Shown: positions 10,669 to 19,089 of the stretch, one piece after another
How the letters are laid out: each line of letters starts with the position of its first letter
Position numbering within the stretch: the first letter of the stretch is position 1
Assembly: GCF_000292525.1 (NCBI RefSeq)
Contig: NZ_AEYF01000003.1
Coordinates: forward strand, 86,599-150,598
Source of the DNA: Rhizobium sp. CCGE 510
GTDB lineage: Bacteria; Pseudomonadota; Alphaproteobacteria; Rhizobiales; Rhizobiaceae
Length of the DNA stretch: 64,000 nt
Direction of reading: 5' to 3'
Program-made: the position numbers and the translations under genes
Notes under the pieces: model-generated
What the model was told of the DNA's origin: nothing
The model's input: the letters and a program-made list of their open reading frames with translations, nothing else
The model's database searches: none

Positions 10669-11142
10669 ATGGCTTCGAAGTCGCAGACACTCAACCGCCG
10701 TGCCGTTCTTGGGGCGATGATGGTGACAACGATCTTCCCGCCGCTGGCCCGAGGGCAGCAAGGCAATGATCCAGCAAAGCAGGAGCCGAGCAAGGTGAAG
10801 ATCTCGATGACGTTCAACGGCCAGACGATGATCGCGACCCTCTACGACAATGCCTCGGCCCGCGACTTCGCCTCCCTGTTGCCGCTCGAGCTGAAGATCG
10901 AGGACTACTCGACCAACGAGAAGATCGCCAACCTTCCCCGCAAGCTGACGGAGGCAGGAAGCGGCCCCTTCCAAAACGAGCGTCCAGGCGACCTCTGCTA
11001 TTTCGCGCCCTGGGGCAACCTGGCGCTTTTTCATGGCGGCTACCGCTACTCGTCCGGCCTGATCCGACTTGGCCGTTTCGACGATGGCTTCGAGCCCTTG
11101 CTGATGCGCGGCGCCTTCCGGCTTCGCATCGAGAGGGTCTGA
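10669..11142 (+). CDS. cyclophilin-like fold protein, Tat-exported
   Basis: This 157-residue protein starts with a twin-arginine-type signal (NRRAVLGAMMVTTIFPPLA, residues ~9-27), so it should be folded before export. The mature part has the cyclophilin-like beta-barrel pattern (KISMTFNGQTMIATLYDNASARDFASLLPL and GDLCYFAPWGNLALF). It belongs to the family of small cyclophilin-like domains without proven isomerase activity. It lies between the NepI-like exporter and an exported hydrolase, a grouping that suggests a shared LysR-controlled unit. Confidence 0.8.
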   Translation: MASKSQTLNRRAVLGAMMVTTIFPPLARGQQGNDPAKQEPSKVKISMTFNGQTMIATLYDNASARDFASLLPLELKIEDYSTNEKIANLPRKLTEAGSGPFQNERPGDLCYFAPWGNLALFHGGYRYSSGLIRLGRFDDGFEPLLMRGAFRLRIERV

Positions 11143-11190
11143 CGACGCCGGCCTTTGCATCACCTTCCCTCACCGCACGGAGACACGACG

Positions 11191-12303
11191 ATGAACGACA
11201 AGAACGACATCGATACCTCGCTCGAAATGCCCGCAGGCATCGACCGACGTAACCTTCTGAAAATGACCGGCGCAGGCATGGCTGCGGTCGGAGCTGCCTC
11301 TCTGCTCGGCTTTTCCTCGGCAATGGCACAGGACATGTCCCGTGGCGCTGCCAATTTCTACACCAGCGACAAGGTCACCCTGCAGAAGGTAACCTTCAAG
11401 ACCCAGTACCAGACGAATGTGGCCGGCAGCCTGTTCACCCCGAAAGACCTCGCTCGCAATGGCAAGAGCCCGGCGATCATCGTCGGTCATCCCATGGGAG
11501 CGGTCAAAGAGCAGAGTGCCAACCTTTATGCGACGAAAATGGCCGAGCAGGGCTTCGTGGCGATGGCGATCGACCTGCCGTTCTGGGGTGAGAGCGAAGG
11601 CGCGACCCGCAATATGGTCTCTCCCGACGTCTATGCCGAAGCCTTCAGCGCTGGCGTGGATTTCCTTGGAAGCCAGGATACCGTCGATCGCCAGCGGATC
11701 GGCGGCATCGGGATCTGCGGTAGCGGCAGCTTCATCATCAGCGCAGCCAAGATCGACCCTCGCCTTCGGGCCATTGCCACGGTCAGCATGTACGACATGG
11801 GCGCCGCCTTCCGCGATGCCCTCAATCACGCGCAGACCGTCGAACAGCGGAAAGCATTCATCGCGACGGCGGCCGAACAGCGCTGGGCCGAGTTTGACGG
11901 CGGGGAAACCCAATACATCGGCGGCACGGTTCTCGAACTGACGGCCGACACCGATCCGATCCAGCGCGAGTTCTATGACTTCTACCGCACGCCGCGCGGT
12001 CAGTTCACCCCCGCCGGCGCGACGGTACAGACGACGACGAAGCCGACGATGACCAGCAGCGTCAAATTCATGAACTTCTATCCGTTCAACGATATCGAGA
12101 CGGTCTCCCCTCGCCCGATGCTCTTCATCAGCGGCGACCAGGCCCATTCGAAAGAATTCAGCCAGGACGCCTACAACCGCGCCGCCGAGCCCAAGGAACT
12201 GGTCTGGGTCAAGGGCGCCGGGCACGTCGACCTCTACGACCGCGTGGACCTCATTCCATTCGACAAGCTGTCCACCTTCTTCGATCAGCATCTCGCCGCG
12301 TGA
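11191..12303 (+). CDS. alpha/beta hydrolase, Tat-exported
   Basis: The 370-residue protein has a Tat signal (DRRNLLKMTGAGMAAVG, residues ~17-33) and a dienelactone-hydrolase/acetyl-xylan-esterase-like fold. The nucleophile motif appears as GICGSGS (residues ~172-178), where Ser is flanked by glycines. An acid in FISGDQAHS and the final His in GAGHVDLYD complete a likely triad. The substrate is unknown. The ATG at 11191 follows GGAG. It lies 48 bases after the cyclophilin-fold gene and probably shares its transcript. Confidence 0.87.
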   Translation: MNDKNDIDTSLEMPAGIDRRNLLKMTGAGMAAVGAASLLGFSSAMAQDMSRGAANFYTSDKVTLQKVTFKTQYQTNVAGSLFTPKDLARNGKSPAIIVGHPMGAVKEQSANLYATKMAEQGFVAMAIDLPFWGESEGATRNMVSPDVYAEAFSAGVDFLGSQDTVDRQRIGGIGICGSGSFIISAAKIDPRLRAIATVSMYDMGAAFRDALNHAQTVEQRKAFIATAAEQRWAEFDGGETQYIGGTVLELTADTDPIQREFYDFYRTPRGQFTPAGATVQTTTKPTMTSSVKFMNFYPFNDIETVSPRPMLFISGDQAHSKEFSQDAYNRAAEPKELVWVKGAGHVDLYDRVDLIPFDKLSTFFDQHLAA

Positions 12304-12328
12304 TTCAGCGCATCGCCCGCGATATGCA

Positions 12329-12355
12329 GAGGCCCGGAAAGGAAATCCGGGCCTC
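12329..12355 (+). terminator. stem-loop terminator after the hydrolase gene
   Basis: A perfect 10-bp GC-rich stem (GAGGCCCGGA with TCCGGGCCTC) around a 7-base loop lies 26 bases past the stop. There is no T-run. Confidence 0.7.
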
Positions 12356-12466
12356 GATCCGTATGCGTTGGAAACGGGCGTCCATTAAAAACAAAAAGTG
12401 CCATCAAACATTTGCAGTGTTGATGCTTCAGGATAGAGGGATCATCGTTGGCACCATGCCGTGTGG

Positions 12467-12550
12467 CCCCTCATCCGACCCTTCGGGCCACTGCCAGGGT
12501 TGAGACCGGCGGCTCAACCCTGGCAGTGGCCCGAAGGGTCGGATGAGGGG
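12467..12550. repeat. 84-bp perfect inverted repeat (38-bp arms)
   Basis: Two 38-bp arms (12467-12504 and 12513-12550) match perfectly around an 8-base loop. The outer flanks GCCGTG (12459-12464) and CACGGC (12555-12560) also pair. The core CCCTCATCCGACCCTTCGGG is the same module seen in the inverted repeat at 31843-32048. It fills most of the gap between the hydrolase terminator and the DHFR-fold gene. Confidence 0.85.
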
Positions 12551-12622
12551 GCCGCACGGCAAGCCTTTCATTATCGCTCTTCAGCTGCTTCCATCGCCGT
12601 CAGCGCGATCCAAATTGCCCGA

Positions 12623-13153
12623 TCAGCCAGGCACATAGGTCAATCTGATCGCATCCCCGCCGATCCGATCGCTGGCGACGAGGCGGAGCCGCGGCCGCGG
12701 GCCGGAGAAGAAAGGCTTGCCGCGGCCGAGCACGACGGGGTGGAAATAGAGCCGATATTCATCGATAAGGCCAAGCTCGGTCAGGCTGCCTGCAAGGCCC
12801 GGCCCGCCAACGTGAATCTCGCCTGTAAGCCCGGCCTTCAGCCCGAGGACCACCGCCTCGACGTCATCGGCGACAAGCGTGGCATTGGGGCCGACCGAGG
12901 TCAACGAGCGCGACACGACCCATTTCGGCTGGCTTCGCCATGCCGTTGCGAAGTCGCGCAAGTCGGGCGTCCACTCGGGATGGTCGTCGTCCCAGTAGCG
13001 CATGACCTCATACATCTGGCGGCCGTATATGCTCCCCGTCGCATCGCGCACTTGCTCTATCCAGTGGCGAAAGAGGGCGGCATCAGGGCCAAATTCCTGG
13101 TGGTCGACATAGCCATCCAGAGACAGGTTCGATCCGAAGACGAGCTTCGCCAT
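12623..13153 (-). CDS. dihydrofolate reductase-fold protein (RibD C-terminal family)
   Basis: The 176-residue protein has the DHFR/RibD-C Rossmann-like fold, with KLVFGSNLSLDGYVD at the start, GRQMYEVMRYWD near residue 43 and the NADPH-binding IHVGGPGLAGSL near residue 113. It lacks the residues that would make it a canonical folate enzyme and is usually annotated only as a dihydrofolate reductase family protein. It is a monocistronic leftward gene. Confidence 0.88.
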   Translation of the reverse strand: MAKLVFGSNLSLDGYVDHQEFGPDAALFRHWIEQVRDATGSIYGRQMYEVMRYWDDDHPEWTPDLRDFATAWRSQPKWVVSRSLTSVGPNATLVADDVEAVVLGLKAGLTGEIHVGGPGLAGSLTELGLIDEYRLYFHPVVLGRGKPFFSGPRPRLRLVASDRIGGDAIRLTYVPG

Positions 13154-13271
13154 GCCATATCCTCCATCCCAGGTTCTTCAGGATAGCTTAAGCCACTGTT
13201 GCGTGTAAGTGCGCTTCAATCGATAGCGAACAGTCCTCGCAAGTTGACCACGTTCGATGCTGAGGCGACAG

Positions 13272-13296
13272 TTGCAACGGCCTATAGCCGTTGCAA
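13272..13296. promoter_or_regulatory. perfect 10-bp inverted repeat upstream of the DUF995 gene
   Basis: TTGCAACGGC and GCCGTTGCAA flank CTATA. It lies between divergent genes (the DHFR-fold protein and the DUF995 protein), so an operator is more likely than a terminator, but no regulator gene is adjacent. Confidence 0.4.
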
Positions 13297-13445
13297 ATTA
13301 TTTCATATCAAGAACGACCGCCTTGTCAGCCGCCTCCTGAGGATTGGGGTGGGCGATCCGTCATACTCCCACTGGGTGAATTGAAACGCTCGACAACCGG
13401 AGTAACCTCCCTGCGCAGCTCAATTTCAACCTTGGGGAGGGAGTC

Positions 13446-13985
13446 ATGGAAAATCGTCTGCATCGCCCACTTCGCCTGGCGGCAGCGACGCTACTGATTG
13501 CGCAGCTGGCAGCAACCACGGTTTGGGCAGATTTCAAATTCGACGGCGGCGGTCAGCCTGCGCCGGCCGCCGAAATTCAGAAGTTCTTCTCGGGAAAGTC
13601 TTGGCTCTGGCCCTGCAAAGGCTGCGGCGCCTACTTCGCTCCCGATGGAAAATTCACTGCCGTTTGGGCAGGCGACAAGGGCGACTTTCAGACCGGACAC
13701 GGCACCTGGACAAGCAAGGACGGCGCGCTTTGCTGGTCGAATGATGTCAGGACCAGCACCGGGATGAAGGACCCGACAACGGATCGCTGCTGGGAGGCTC
13801 GCTTCGGACCAGGCACCGAGGGTGGCAAGAAGAAGGTCAAGCAAGCCCTTGGACTGAAGATGCAGAAGAAGCCTGACTATTTCTGGGTGTGGAAGGACGG
13901 GAGTGTTTACGACAAAGAGTTCAAAACGGGTGACAAGATCAGCGCGACCGCGACAAAGATAGAAGCGAAATTCCCTGCGCAATAA
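13446..13985 (+). CDS. DUF995-type secreted protein
   Basis: This 179-residue protein has a clear Sec signal peptide (residues 1-28, cleavage probably after TTVWA). The mature part has paired cysteines (WPCKGCGAYF near residue 55, ALCWSN, DRCWEARF) and a lipocalin-like run of beta segments. It matches my memory of the DUF995 family, common in rhizobia and of unknown function. A GGGAGG-type ribosome-binding site precedes the ATG. Confidence 0.7.
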   Translation: MENRLHRPLRLAAATLLIAQLAATTVWADFKFDGGGQPAPAAEIQKFFSGKSWLWPCKGCGAYFAPDGKFTAVWAGDKGDFQTGHGTWTSKDGALCWSNDVRTSTGMKDPTTDRCWEARFGPGTEGGKKKVKQALGLKMQKKPDYFWVWKDGSVYDKEFKTGDKISATATKIEAKFPAQ

Positions 13986-14037
13986 CAAGCCTCGGGTCTC
14001 ACTGCCGCAGTTTGTGACTGCTCTCACTTCCGAATTT

Positions 14038-14067
14038 GCCCCGCCGGTGCGCGGGGCATGCTTTTTT
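14038..14067 (+). terminator. intrinsic terminator with T-run
   Basis: GCCCCGC and GCGGGGC pair around a short loop, and TTTTTT follows at 14062-14067. It lies about 50 bases after the DUF995 stop codon and is the clearest Rho-independent terminator in this part of the window. Confidence 0.8.
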
Positions 14068-14249
14068 GAGTAGCCGATACGCCTCGAACGGCCAGAGGTC
14101 GATCCCGGGTCCGGGCCGAATGCCATGGTGACGCAGAGGCCGGCTGAACGTGGCTGTCGCAAAACTCCCTATCCTGTGATGTTGCTGGCGTCGGTAAAAT
14201 CTATGCCGCTTTGATCGGGATCTTGCGAGGGAAAGGCAATCATAGCGAC

Positions 14250-15044
14250 ATGGAGGAAAAGAAACGCTGGACCAACCATAGTCAGATGTCCGATCCAATC
14301 CATCACCGGGCCTTGATGGCGGAATTGCCGAACGAGGTCGGGCGACTGAATGATATTATCCAGGGCGTGCTCGTACACGCCGATTGGGCAGAAGAATACG
14401 GTCTCGACCAAACACGGTTGGACGCATCGGCGAGAAAGACATTGCCGATCGCTGCACGTTTCGACGATGTATTCGCCAGAGACCCTCAGCCGCTCCACCG
14501 CCGGCGGCCCGCGGAGAGACGATCCACTGGCACGTGCCGCGATTTCGCACTCGCATTGTCTTCGATCCTGCGCAGCAAAACTGTTCCTGCACGCGTGCGC
14601 TGTGGCTTCGCCTCCTACTTCTCGGCGGGATGGGAGGATCATTGGGTCTGTGAATATTGGAACGCGGCAACCAGACGCTGGCATTTGAGCGACGCGCAAA
14701 TCGACCGGATGCTGAAAGAGAAGAAACAGATCAAGTTCGATCCGGCCAACGTACCGCGTGACTGTTTCCTGCCCGCAGGAGAAGCCTGGCTGAAATGCCG
14801 CCGAGAGACGGTCGATCCCAATGCATTCGGCCATGGCGAGGTGAAGGGCCTGTGGTTCGTGAAGATCAATGTCGTCAGAGATCACTACGTGCTGAATGGC
14901 CGCGAAACCTCCGATTGGGATCGGTGGCGCGAAGCAGATTTTTCCGAAAGGCTGATACGACCGCAAGAACTGCCGCTGCTGGACAAACTCGCCAGTGATC
15001 CCGCGCAGGATTTGATCGAGGTTTTACCGGACTGGCTGCCATAA
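14250..15044 (+). CDS. transglutaminase-like superfamily protein
   Basis: The 264-residue cytosolic protein has the papain-like transglutaminase core: the Cys in STGTCRDFALALSSILR (near residue 95), then GFASYFSAGWEDHWVCEYW with the catalytic His, then a likely Asp in HLSDAQID. Such proteins usually act as peptidases or amidases. The start is uncertain: ATG 14250 follows a GGAAAGG 13 bases away, while ATG 14286 has no clear ribosome-binding site. The target is unknown. Confidence 0.75.
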   Translation: MEEKKRWTNHSQMSDPIHHRALMAELPNEVGRLNDIIQGVLVHADWAEEYGLDQTRLDASARKTLPIAARFDDVFARDPQPLHRRRPAERRSTGTCRDFALALSSILRSKTVPARVRCGFASYFSAGWEDHWVCEYWNAATRRWHLSDAQIDRMLKEKKQIKFDPANVPRDCFLPAGEAWLKCRRETVDPNAFGHGEVKGLWFVKINVVRDHYVLNGRETSDWDRWREADFSERLIRPQELPLLDKLASDPAQDLIEVLPDWLP

Positions 15045-15081
15045 AAGGCCGGAAGCCGGCTATGCTGTTGGTTGGTTGATC

Positions 15082-15858
15082 TCAAGGTAGAGCCGCCGTG
15101 CGCATGTAGCGCACTGTCGCGTAGACAACCGTCGCGATGATGGCGATGAGGAAACCGAGGCTGGTGGTGACGGTGCCGAGGCCAAGGCCGCCATATTCCA
15201 TCGGCTGGGACAGGAGGTCGCCGAAGGATGCGCCGAGCGGGCGGGTGAGGATGTAGGCCAGCCAGAAGGCGGTGGTGGCATCCAGCCTGAACTTGTAATA
15301 GGCCACGGCGATCAGCGCGATGATGCCGCCAAACAGAAGGCCGGTGTTCAAGTAGCCCAGTTCAAAGCGTTCCGCGACCTGGTCGCCGGCCGAGGTGCCG
15401 AGGGCAAAGGTGAACAGGATGGCAAGCCAATAGAAGCTCTCGCGCCGTGGCGTCAGGATCGAGTGGATGGAGAGCGTGCCTTCAACGCCATACCAAATGG
15501 CGAAAGTGACGGCGAGCGCGATGCTGAAGCCCACCGTGGTGGTCATCAGCGAGACCCCGAAATTGTCAACGAGGTTATCGGTTACAAGGGTGCCCACGAC
15601 GCTGATCAGGACGACCGTCAGCCAGTACGACCACGGAACATACTTGCCCTGATAGAACTGGATTGCAAGCGCGCAGAGAAATACGCAGGCCATGAAAATC
15701 GACGTGGCGGTGAGTCCATAACCGAGGTTGACGTTGAGAAAGTCTGCTGCGGTCTCCCCCATGGTCACCGCCAGCAGCTTGATCAGCCAGAAGTCGACCG
15801 TGACCTCGGGGACGCGGCTGGCAGGTTGACGGAAGCCGTGTGCGGATGATGCACTCAT
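15082..15858 (-). CDS. COG4705-type integral membrane protein
   Basis: This 258-residue inner-membrane protein has about eight predicted helices. The duplicated signature GETAADFLN (first half) and RPLGASFGDLLS (second half) is typical of the COG4705 repeat family, whose transport role is unproven. The ATG at 15858 has AGGAG eight bases upstream; an upstream in-frame ATG lies before that site. It follows the small secreted protein in what looks like a two-gene unit under the adjacent two-component system. Confidence 0.82.
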   Translation of the reverse strand: MSASSAHGFRQPASRVPEVTVDFWLIKLLAVTMGETAADFLNVNLGYGLTATSIFMACVFLCALAIQFYQGKYVPWSYWLTVVLISVVGTLVTDNLVDNFGVSLMTTTVGFSIALAVTFAIWYGVEGTLSIHSILTPRRESFYWLAILFTFALGTSAGDQVAERFELGYLNTGLLFGGIIALIAVAYYKFRLDATTAFWLAYILTRPLGASFGDLLSQPMEYGGLGLGTVTTSLGFLIAIIATVVYATVRYMRTAALP

Positions 15859-15888
15859 CTTGGTATCTCCTGAGATCACGGGCGCGGC

Positions 15889-16149
15889 TTACTTGCCAAG
15901 AAGCTTCATGGCGTCCATCAGGAACTGGTCGGCACGCTTGTCGTCATCGGCATTGCAGCGCTCGACCGCCTTTGCTTCCAGTTCGTCGGCCTTCTTCATC
16001 ACATCGGCTGACACCTTGGCGGCCCCCTTGGCCGCGCGGTATTCCTTCAATACGTCCTCGCACGGGCGCAAGGCTGCATGGGCCTGTGCGACGAAGGCTG
16101 CGGAGCCGAGCGTGAGAGCAGCGAAGATCAGTTTGGCGGAACGGTTCAT
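15889..16149 (-). CDS. small secreted helical protein
   Basis: The 86-residue protein has a signal peptide (residues 1-25, ending AQAHA) and a mature helical part with two cysteines (RPCEDVLKEYR and VERCNADD) and many Lys/Ala/Asp residues. I do not recognise a named family. The ATG at 16149 follows GGAG. It is transcribed with the COG4705 membrane protein and lies behind a direct-repeat response-regulator box, so it may be a periplasmic partner of that membrane protein. Confidence 0.78.
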   Translation of the reverse strand: MNRSAKLIFAALTLGSAAFVAQAHAALRPCEDVLKEYRAAKGAAKVSADVMKKADELEAKAVERCNADDDKRADQFLMDAMKLLGK

Positions 16150-16214
16150 GGTCTCTGTCTCCATTGGTTTGTCGTGCACCTGTCGGGGGTACACTCAAAG
16201 CATGGGGCGCGAGG

Positions 16215-16231
16215 CTTAGGAGAAACTTAGG
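16215..16231 (-). promoter_or_regulatory. direct-repeat response-regulator box
   Basis: Read on the minus strand this is CCTAAG-N5-CCTAAG, an 11-bp periodic direct repeat. PmrA/QseB-type OmpR regulators bind boxes of the CTTAAG-N5-CTTAAG form, so it fits the regulator encoded just upstream. It lies 66 bases before the start of the small secreted protein. Confidence 0.6.
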
Positions 16232-16240
16232 AACTCCGGA

Positions 16241-17545
16241 TCAGGCGAGAGGCCATTCGAAAACGACGCGCAGGCCGCGTCCTGCAGGATTGTCCACCAA
16301 CTGGATGGTGCCACCGTTGCGGCCGACCAGATTGCGGGCGATCGCAAGGCCGAGGCCGCTTCCATCCGTTTTGGACGGATCGATACGGTAGAAGCGGTCG
16401 AACACGCGCTCGCGGAGTTCGGCCGGAATGCCCGGCCCGTTGTCGGTCACGGAAAGAACCGCGTGATCGTTGCGTGTCAGCACGGCAAGATCCACTTGCC
16501 CGTGGTCCGGCGTGTAGCGCAGCGCATTGTCGACGACGATATCGAGGATGGCGGCCAGTTCCACGGGGTCGCCCCTGACCACGCAGGGAACCGATTGTAC
16601 CATGCCGAGGTCGATCGCTTTTGCGTCGGCCGCTGCCAGGAACCGCCCCAGGCACTCTTGAAGCGCTTCGCCGAGATGGATCGTGGCCGCCTCGCGGCCG
16701 GACCGCTCCCCGCTCTCGCTGCGGGCCAACCGGAGAAGCTGGGTAGACACCTGTGTCGCCCTGCGCACGCCGGCCTCCAGGTCGGCGACCGCCGCATCGC
16801 GCTCCTCCGGCGGCCCAGCCTGCCTGAGATTATCGATCTGGAGGGAAAGCGCCGTGATCGGGGTCCGGAGCTCATGGGCCGCATCTGCAAGGAAGGCACG
16901 CTGCTGCTCCAGCGTGGCGCGGACGCGGTCAAAGGCGCGGTTGATCGCCAGCACCAGCGGACGTACCTCCACAGGAGCATCCGTGACGGAAAGAGGGTCG
17001 ATGTCCTCTATGACGCGGCTTTCCACCCGGCCTGCCAGGATATGGAGACGCTCCATGATTGCGCCCACCAGCCAATAGGCGGCCAGCCACGACAGGGGTA
17101 TGGCCAGCAGAAACGGCCATGCGGTGTTCCAGGCGGCGTCCGCCGCAAGCTCATCGCGCTCGGCCGTGCGCTGGGCGACCATGACGGTGCGGGCTGGATC
17201 GCCCTTATCGGTAAAAAGCCGCCATTCCTCCCCATCCGCAAGAAAGGTGGAGAATCCGCCAGAGGCGGGCGGTGGGAAAACCACACGCGGATCGTTCGTC
17301 CGGGTCGCCCGCGCATCCGCGAAGGTGATCCTGACAGCCACAATCTCATCGCTCGAGGCTCCTGCGCCCGCCAGAGGGGCAAGACCGCTGCCATCGCCGA
17401 CCACATGAGCGATCTGCTGGAGCTGGAAGTCTAGGATGCTCCACGCCTCAAGACGTGCGCTGTAATAGGAAAAGGCTGCGGCAAAGGCTGCAAGGGCCGT
17501 TAGAAGCGCGGAGAAGACGAGAATGAACGAGCGGCGGAGCGACAT
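16241..17545 (-). CDS. sensor histidine kinase (QseC/TctE-like)
   Basis: The 434-residue inner-membrane kinase has a first helix at residues ~7-28, a short periplasmic domain (~30-155) and a second helix (~160-180). A HAMP-like linker follows, then the phospho-acceptor box FLADAAHELRTPITAL (His near residue 246) and an ATPase domain with DNALRYTP, DNGPGIP and GSGLGLAIA. All catalytic motifs are present. One base separates it from the response-regulator gene. The short periplasmic sensor suggests a small-molecule or ion signal. Confidence 0.92.
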   Translation of the reverse strand: MSLRRSFILVFSALLTALAAFAAAFSYYSARLEAWSILDFQLQQIAHVVGDGSGLAPLAGAGASSDEIVAVRITFADARATRTNDPRVVFPPPASGGFSTFLADGEEWRLFTDKGDPARTVMVAQRTAERDELAADAAWNTAWPFLLAIPLSWLAAYWLVGAIMERLHILAGRVESRVIEDIDPLSVTDAPVEVRPLVLAINRAFDRVRATLEQQRAFLADAAHELRTPITALSLQIDNLRQAGPPEERDAAVADLEAGVRRATQVSTQLLRLARSESGERSGREAATIHLGEALQECLGRFLAAADAKAIDLGMVQSVPCVVRGDPVELAAILDIVVDNALRYTPDHGQVDLAVLTRNDHAVLSVTDNGPGIPAELRERVFDRFYRIDPSKTDGSGLGLAIARNLVGRNGGTIQLVDNPAGRGLRVVFEWPLA

Positions 17546-17546
17546 G

Positions 17547-18206
17547 TCAGGCCTTCGGGATCATCCAGCCGGCGCCGCGCACATTGCGGATAACATCCTT
17601 GTGGAAGCGCTTGCGGATATAATGGATCAGAACGTCAATCGCGTTGCTCTCGATTTCCTCGCCCCAGCCGTAGATACGCTCTTCAAGCTGACTGCGCGAG
17701 AGGATCAAACCCGGTCGCTCCGCAAGTGTCCGCAGAAGCGCGAATTCCCGCGCAGACAGGGTTTCCGTTGCCTCCCTGAACGTCACGGAATGCGTAGCGA
17801 GATCCAGCGTCACCTCTCCTGCCTGAATCAGCGACTGGGCATGCCCGGCCTTGCGGCGCATCACCGCCCGGATGCGGGCCAGCAGTTCATCGAGCTCGAA
17901 GGGTTTCAGCACATAGTCGTCGGCGCCGAGGTCAAGGCCCTTCACACGGCTTGGCAGATCGTCGCGTGCCGTGAGGATCAGGATGGGCACACCTTTGCCT
18001 GCCTTGCGGATCGATTCCAGCACCTGCATGCCATCGATCCGGGGCAGTCCGAGATCGAGCAGGACAACGCCATATTCCGCGAGGTCGACGGCTTCCAGCG
18101 CCGCCTTTCCGTCCGTCACCCAGTCCACGGATATGGCATGCCGCCCCAATCCTTTTAGCAGGGCTTCGGCAATCATCCGGTCATCTTCGACAAGCAACAA
18201 TCTCAT
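17547..18206 (-). CDS. OmpR-family response regulator (QseB/PmrA-like)
   Basis: The 219-residue regulator has a receiver domain with the phosphorylated Asp in VLLDLGLPRIDG (Asp51), the acid pair in LLVEDD, and the Lys in VLKPFELDELL. A winged-helix output domain follows (~125-219). It pairs with the kinase encoded one base downstream. The CCTAAG-N5-CCTAAG box at 16215-16231 is its best candidate target. It is back to back with a second two-component system. Confidence 0.93.
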   Translation of the reverse strand: MRLLLVEDDRMIAEALLKGLGRHAISVDWVTDGKAALEAVDLAEYGVVLLDLGLPRIDGMQVLESIRKAGKGVPILILTARDDLPSRVKGLDLGADDYVLKPFELDELLARIRAVMRRKAGHAQSLIQAGEVTLDLATHSVTFREATETLSAREFALLRTLAERPGLILSRSQLEERIYGWGEEIESNAIDVLIHYIRKRFHKDVIRNVRGAGWMIPKA

Positions 18207-18328
18207 ATATCGAGCGTAGGCGGTCCGGTGAAACTTGTCTTCTGCCGACTTGAGTAGACGACAAGCATGAAACCATACAGATCGAATTTTTGGGTAGCGT
18301 CGTCTGCCGAGGACGTCCCCGCCCCCAC

Positions 18329-18344
18329 CTTACAAATCCGTAAG
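18329..18344. promoter_or_regulatory. small palindrome in the divergent promoter region of two response regulators
   Basis: CTTAC-N6-GTAAG lies about 62 bases before the rightward regulator gene and about 120 bases before the leftward one. OmpR-family regulators often autoregulate through such sites, but the assignment is weak. Confidence 0.35.
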
Positions 18345-18405
18345 TTGTCGCCAAAGCGCCTTCTCAGCTAGAGTGCTTTAGGGCATGCCGGGAATGATCG
18401 GGCTG

Positions 18406-19083
18406 ATGCGGATCCTGCTTATCGAGGACGATCGGAAGACGTCCGATTATATCGCCAAGGGCCTTTCCGAGGCAGGCCATGTCTGTGACGTCTTCGGCGA
18501 CGGCCGCGATGGGCTGTTTCAGGCGCAGCGCGAAGCCTATGACGTCATCGTTGTCGATCGCATGCTGCCGGGACTGGATGGGCTGGCGATCGTTCGCTCG
18601 CTGCGGGCGGCCAAGATCGGCACATCGGCGCTGTTCCTGACCTCGATCGGCGGCGTCGACGACCGGGTCGAGGGGCTGGAGGACGGCGGCGACGATTATC
18701 TCACCAAACCGTTTGCCTTCTCCGAGCTTCTGGCCCGCGTCAATGCGCTTGGCCGCCGGCCGCCGGTGCAGGAGCAGAAGACGGTGCTGAAGGTTGCCGA
18801 TCTCGAGCTCGATCTGATCCGGCGCGAGGCCCGCCGCGCCGGCCAGGCGATCGAGCTGCAGCCGCGCGAGTTCACCCTGCTCGAGGTGTTGATGCGCGGC
18901 GAAGGCCGGGTGATCACCAAGACGATGCTTTTGGAGCGGGTCTGGGATTTCCACTTCGATCCGAAGACCAGCGTCGTCGAGACCCATATCAGCCGCCTGA
19001 GGGCGAAGGTCGACAGACCGTTCGAGGCCCAGCTTCTGCACACGGTGCGCAACACCGGCTACAGCCTGCATGCGCCGCGCTGA
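18406..19083 (+). CDS. OmpR-family response regulator
   Basis: The 225-residue regulator starts MRILLIEDDRKTSDYIAKGL, which resembles the CusR/CopR subgroup. The phospho-acceptor Asp lies in VIVVDRMLPGLDG and the Lys in YLTKPFAFSELLARV. The output domain has the FTLLEVLMRGEGRVITKTMLL winged-helix pattern. An upstream in-frame ATG at 18385 would add seven residues; I preferred the canonical start. It is followed six bases later by its kinase gene. Confidence 0.9.
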   Translation: MRILLIEDDRKTSDYIAKGLSEAGHVCDVFGDGRDGLFQAQREAYDVIVVDRMLPGLDGLAIVRSLRAAKIGTSALFLTSIGGVDDRVEGLEDGGDDYLTKPFAFSELLARVNALGRRPPVQEQKTVLKVADLELDLIRREARRAGQAIELQPREFTLLEVLMRGEGRVITKTMLLERVWDFHFDPKTSVVETHISRLRAKVDRPFEAQLLHTVRNTGYSLHAPR

Positions 19084-19089
19084 AACCGG

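Noticed and set aside
12461..12560. Possible CRISPR array or terminator at the long inverted repeat
   Set aside because: There are only two arms in inverted orientation and no spaced direct repeats, and the same core appears as a dispersed repeat elsewhere.
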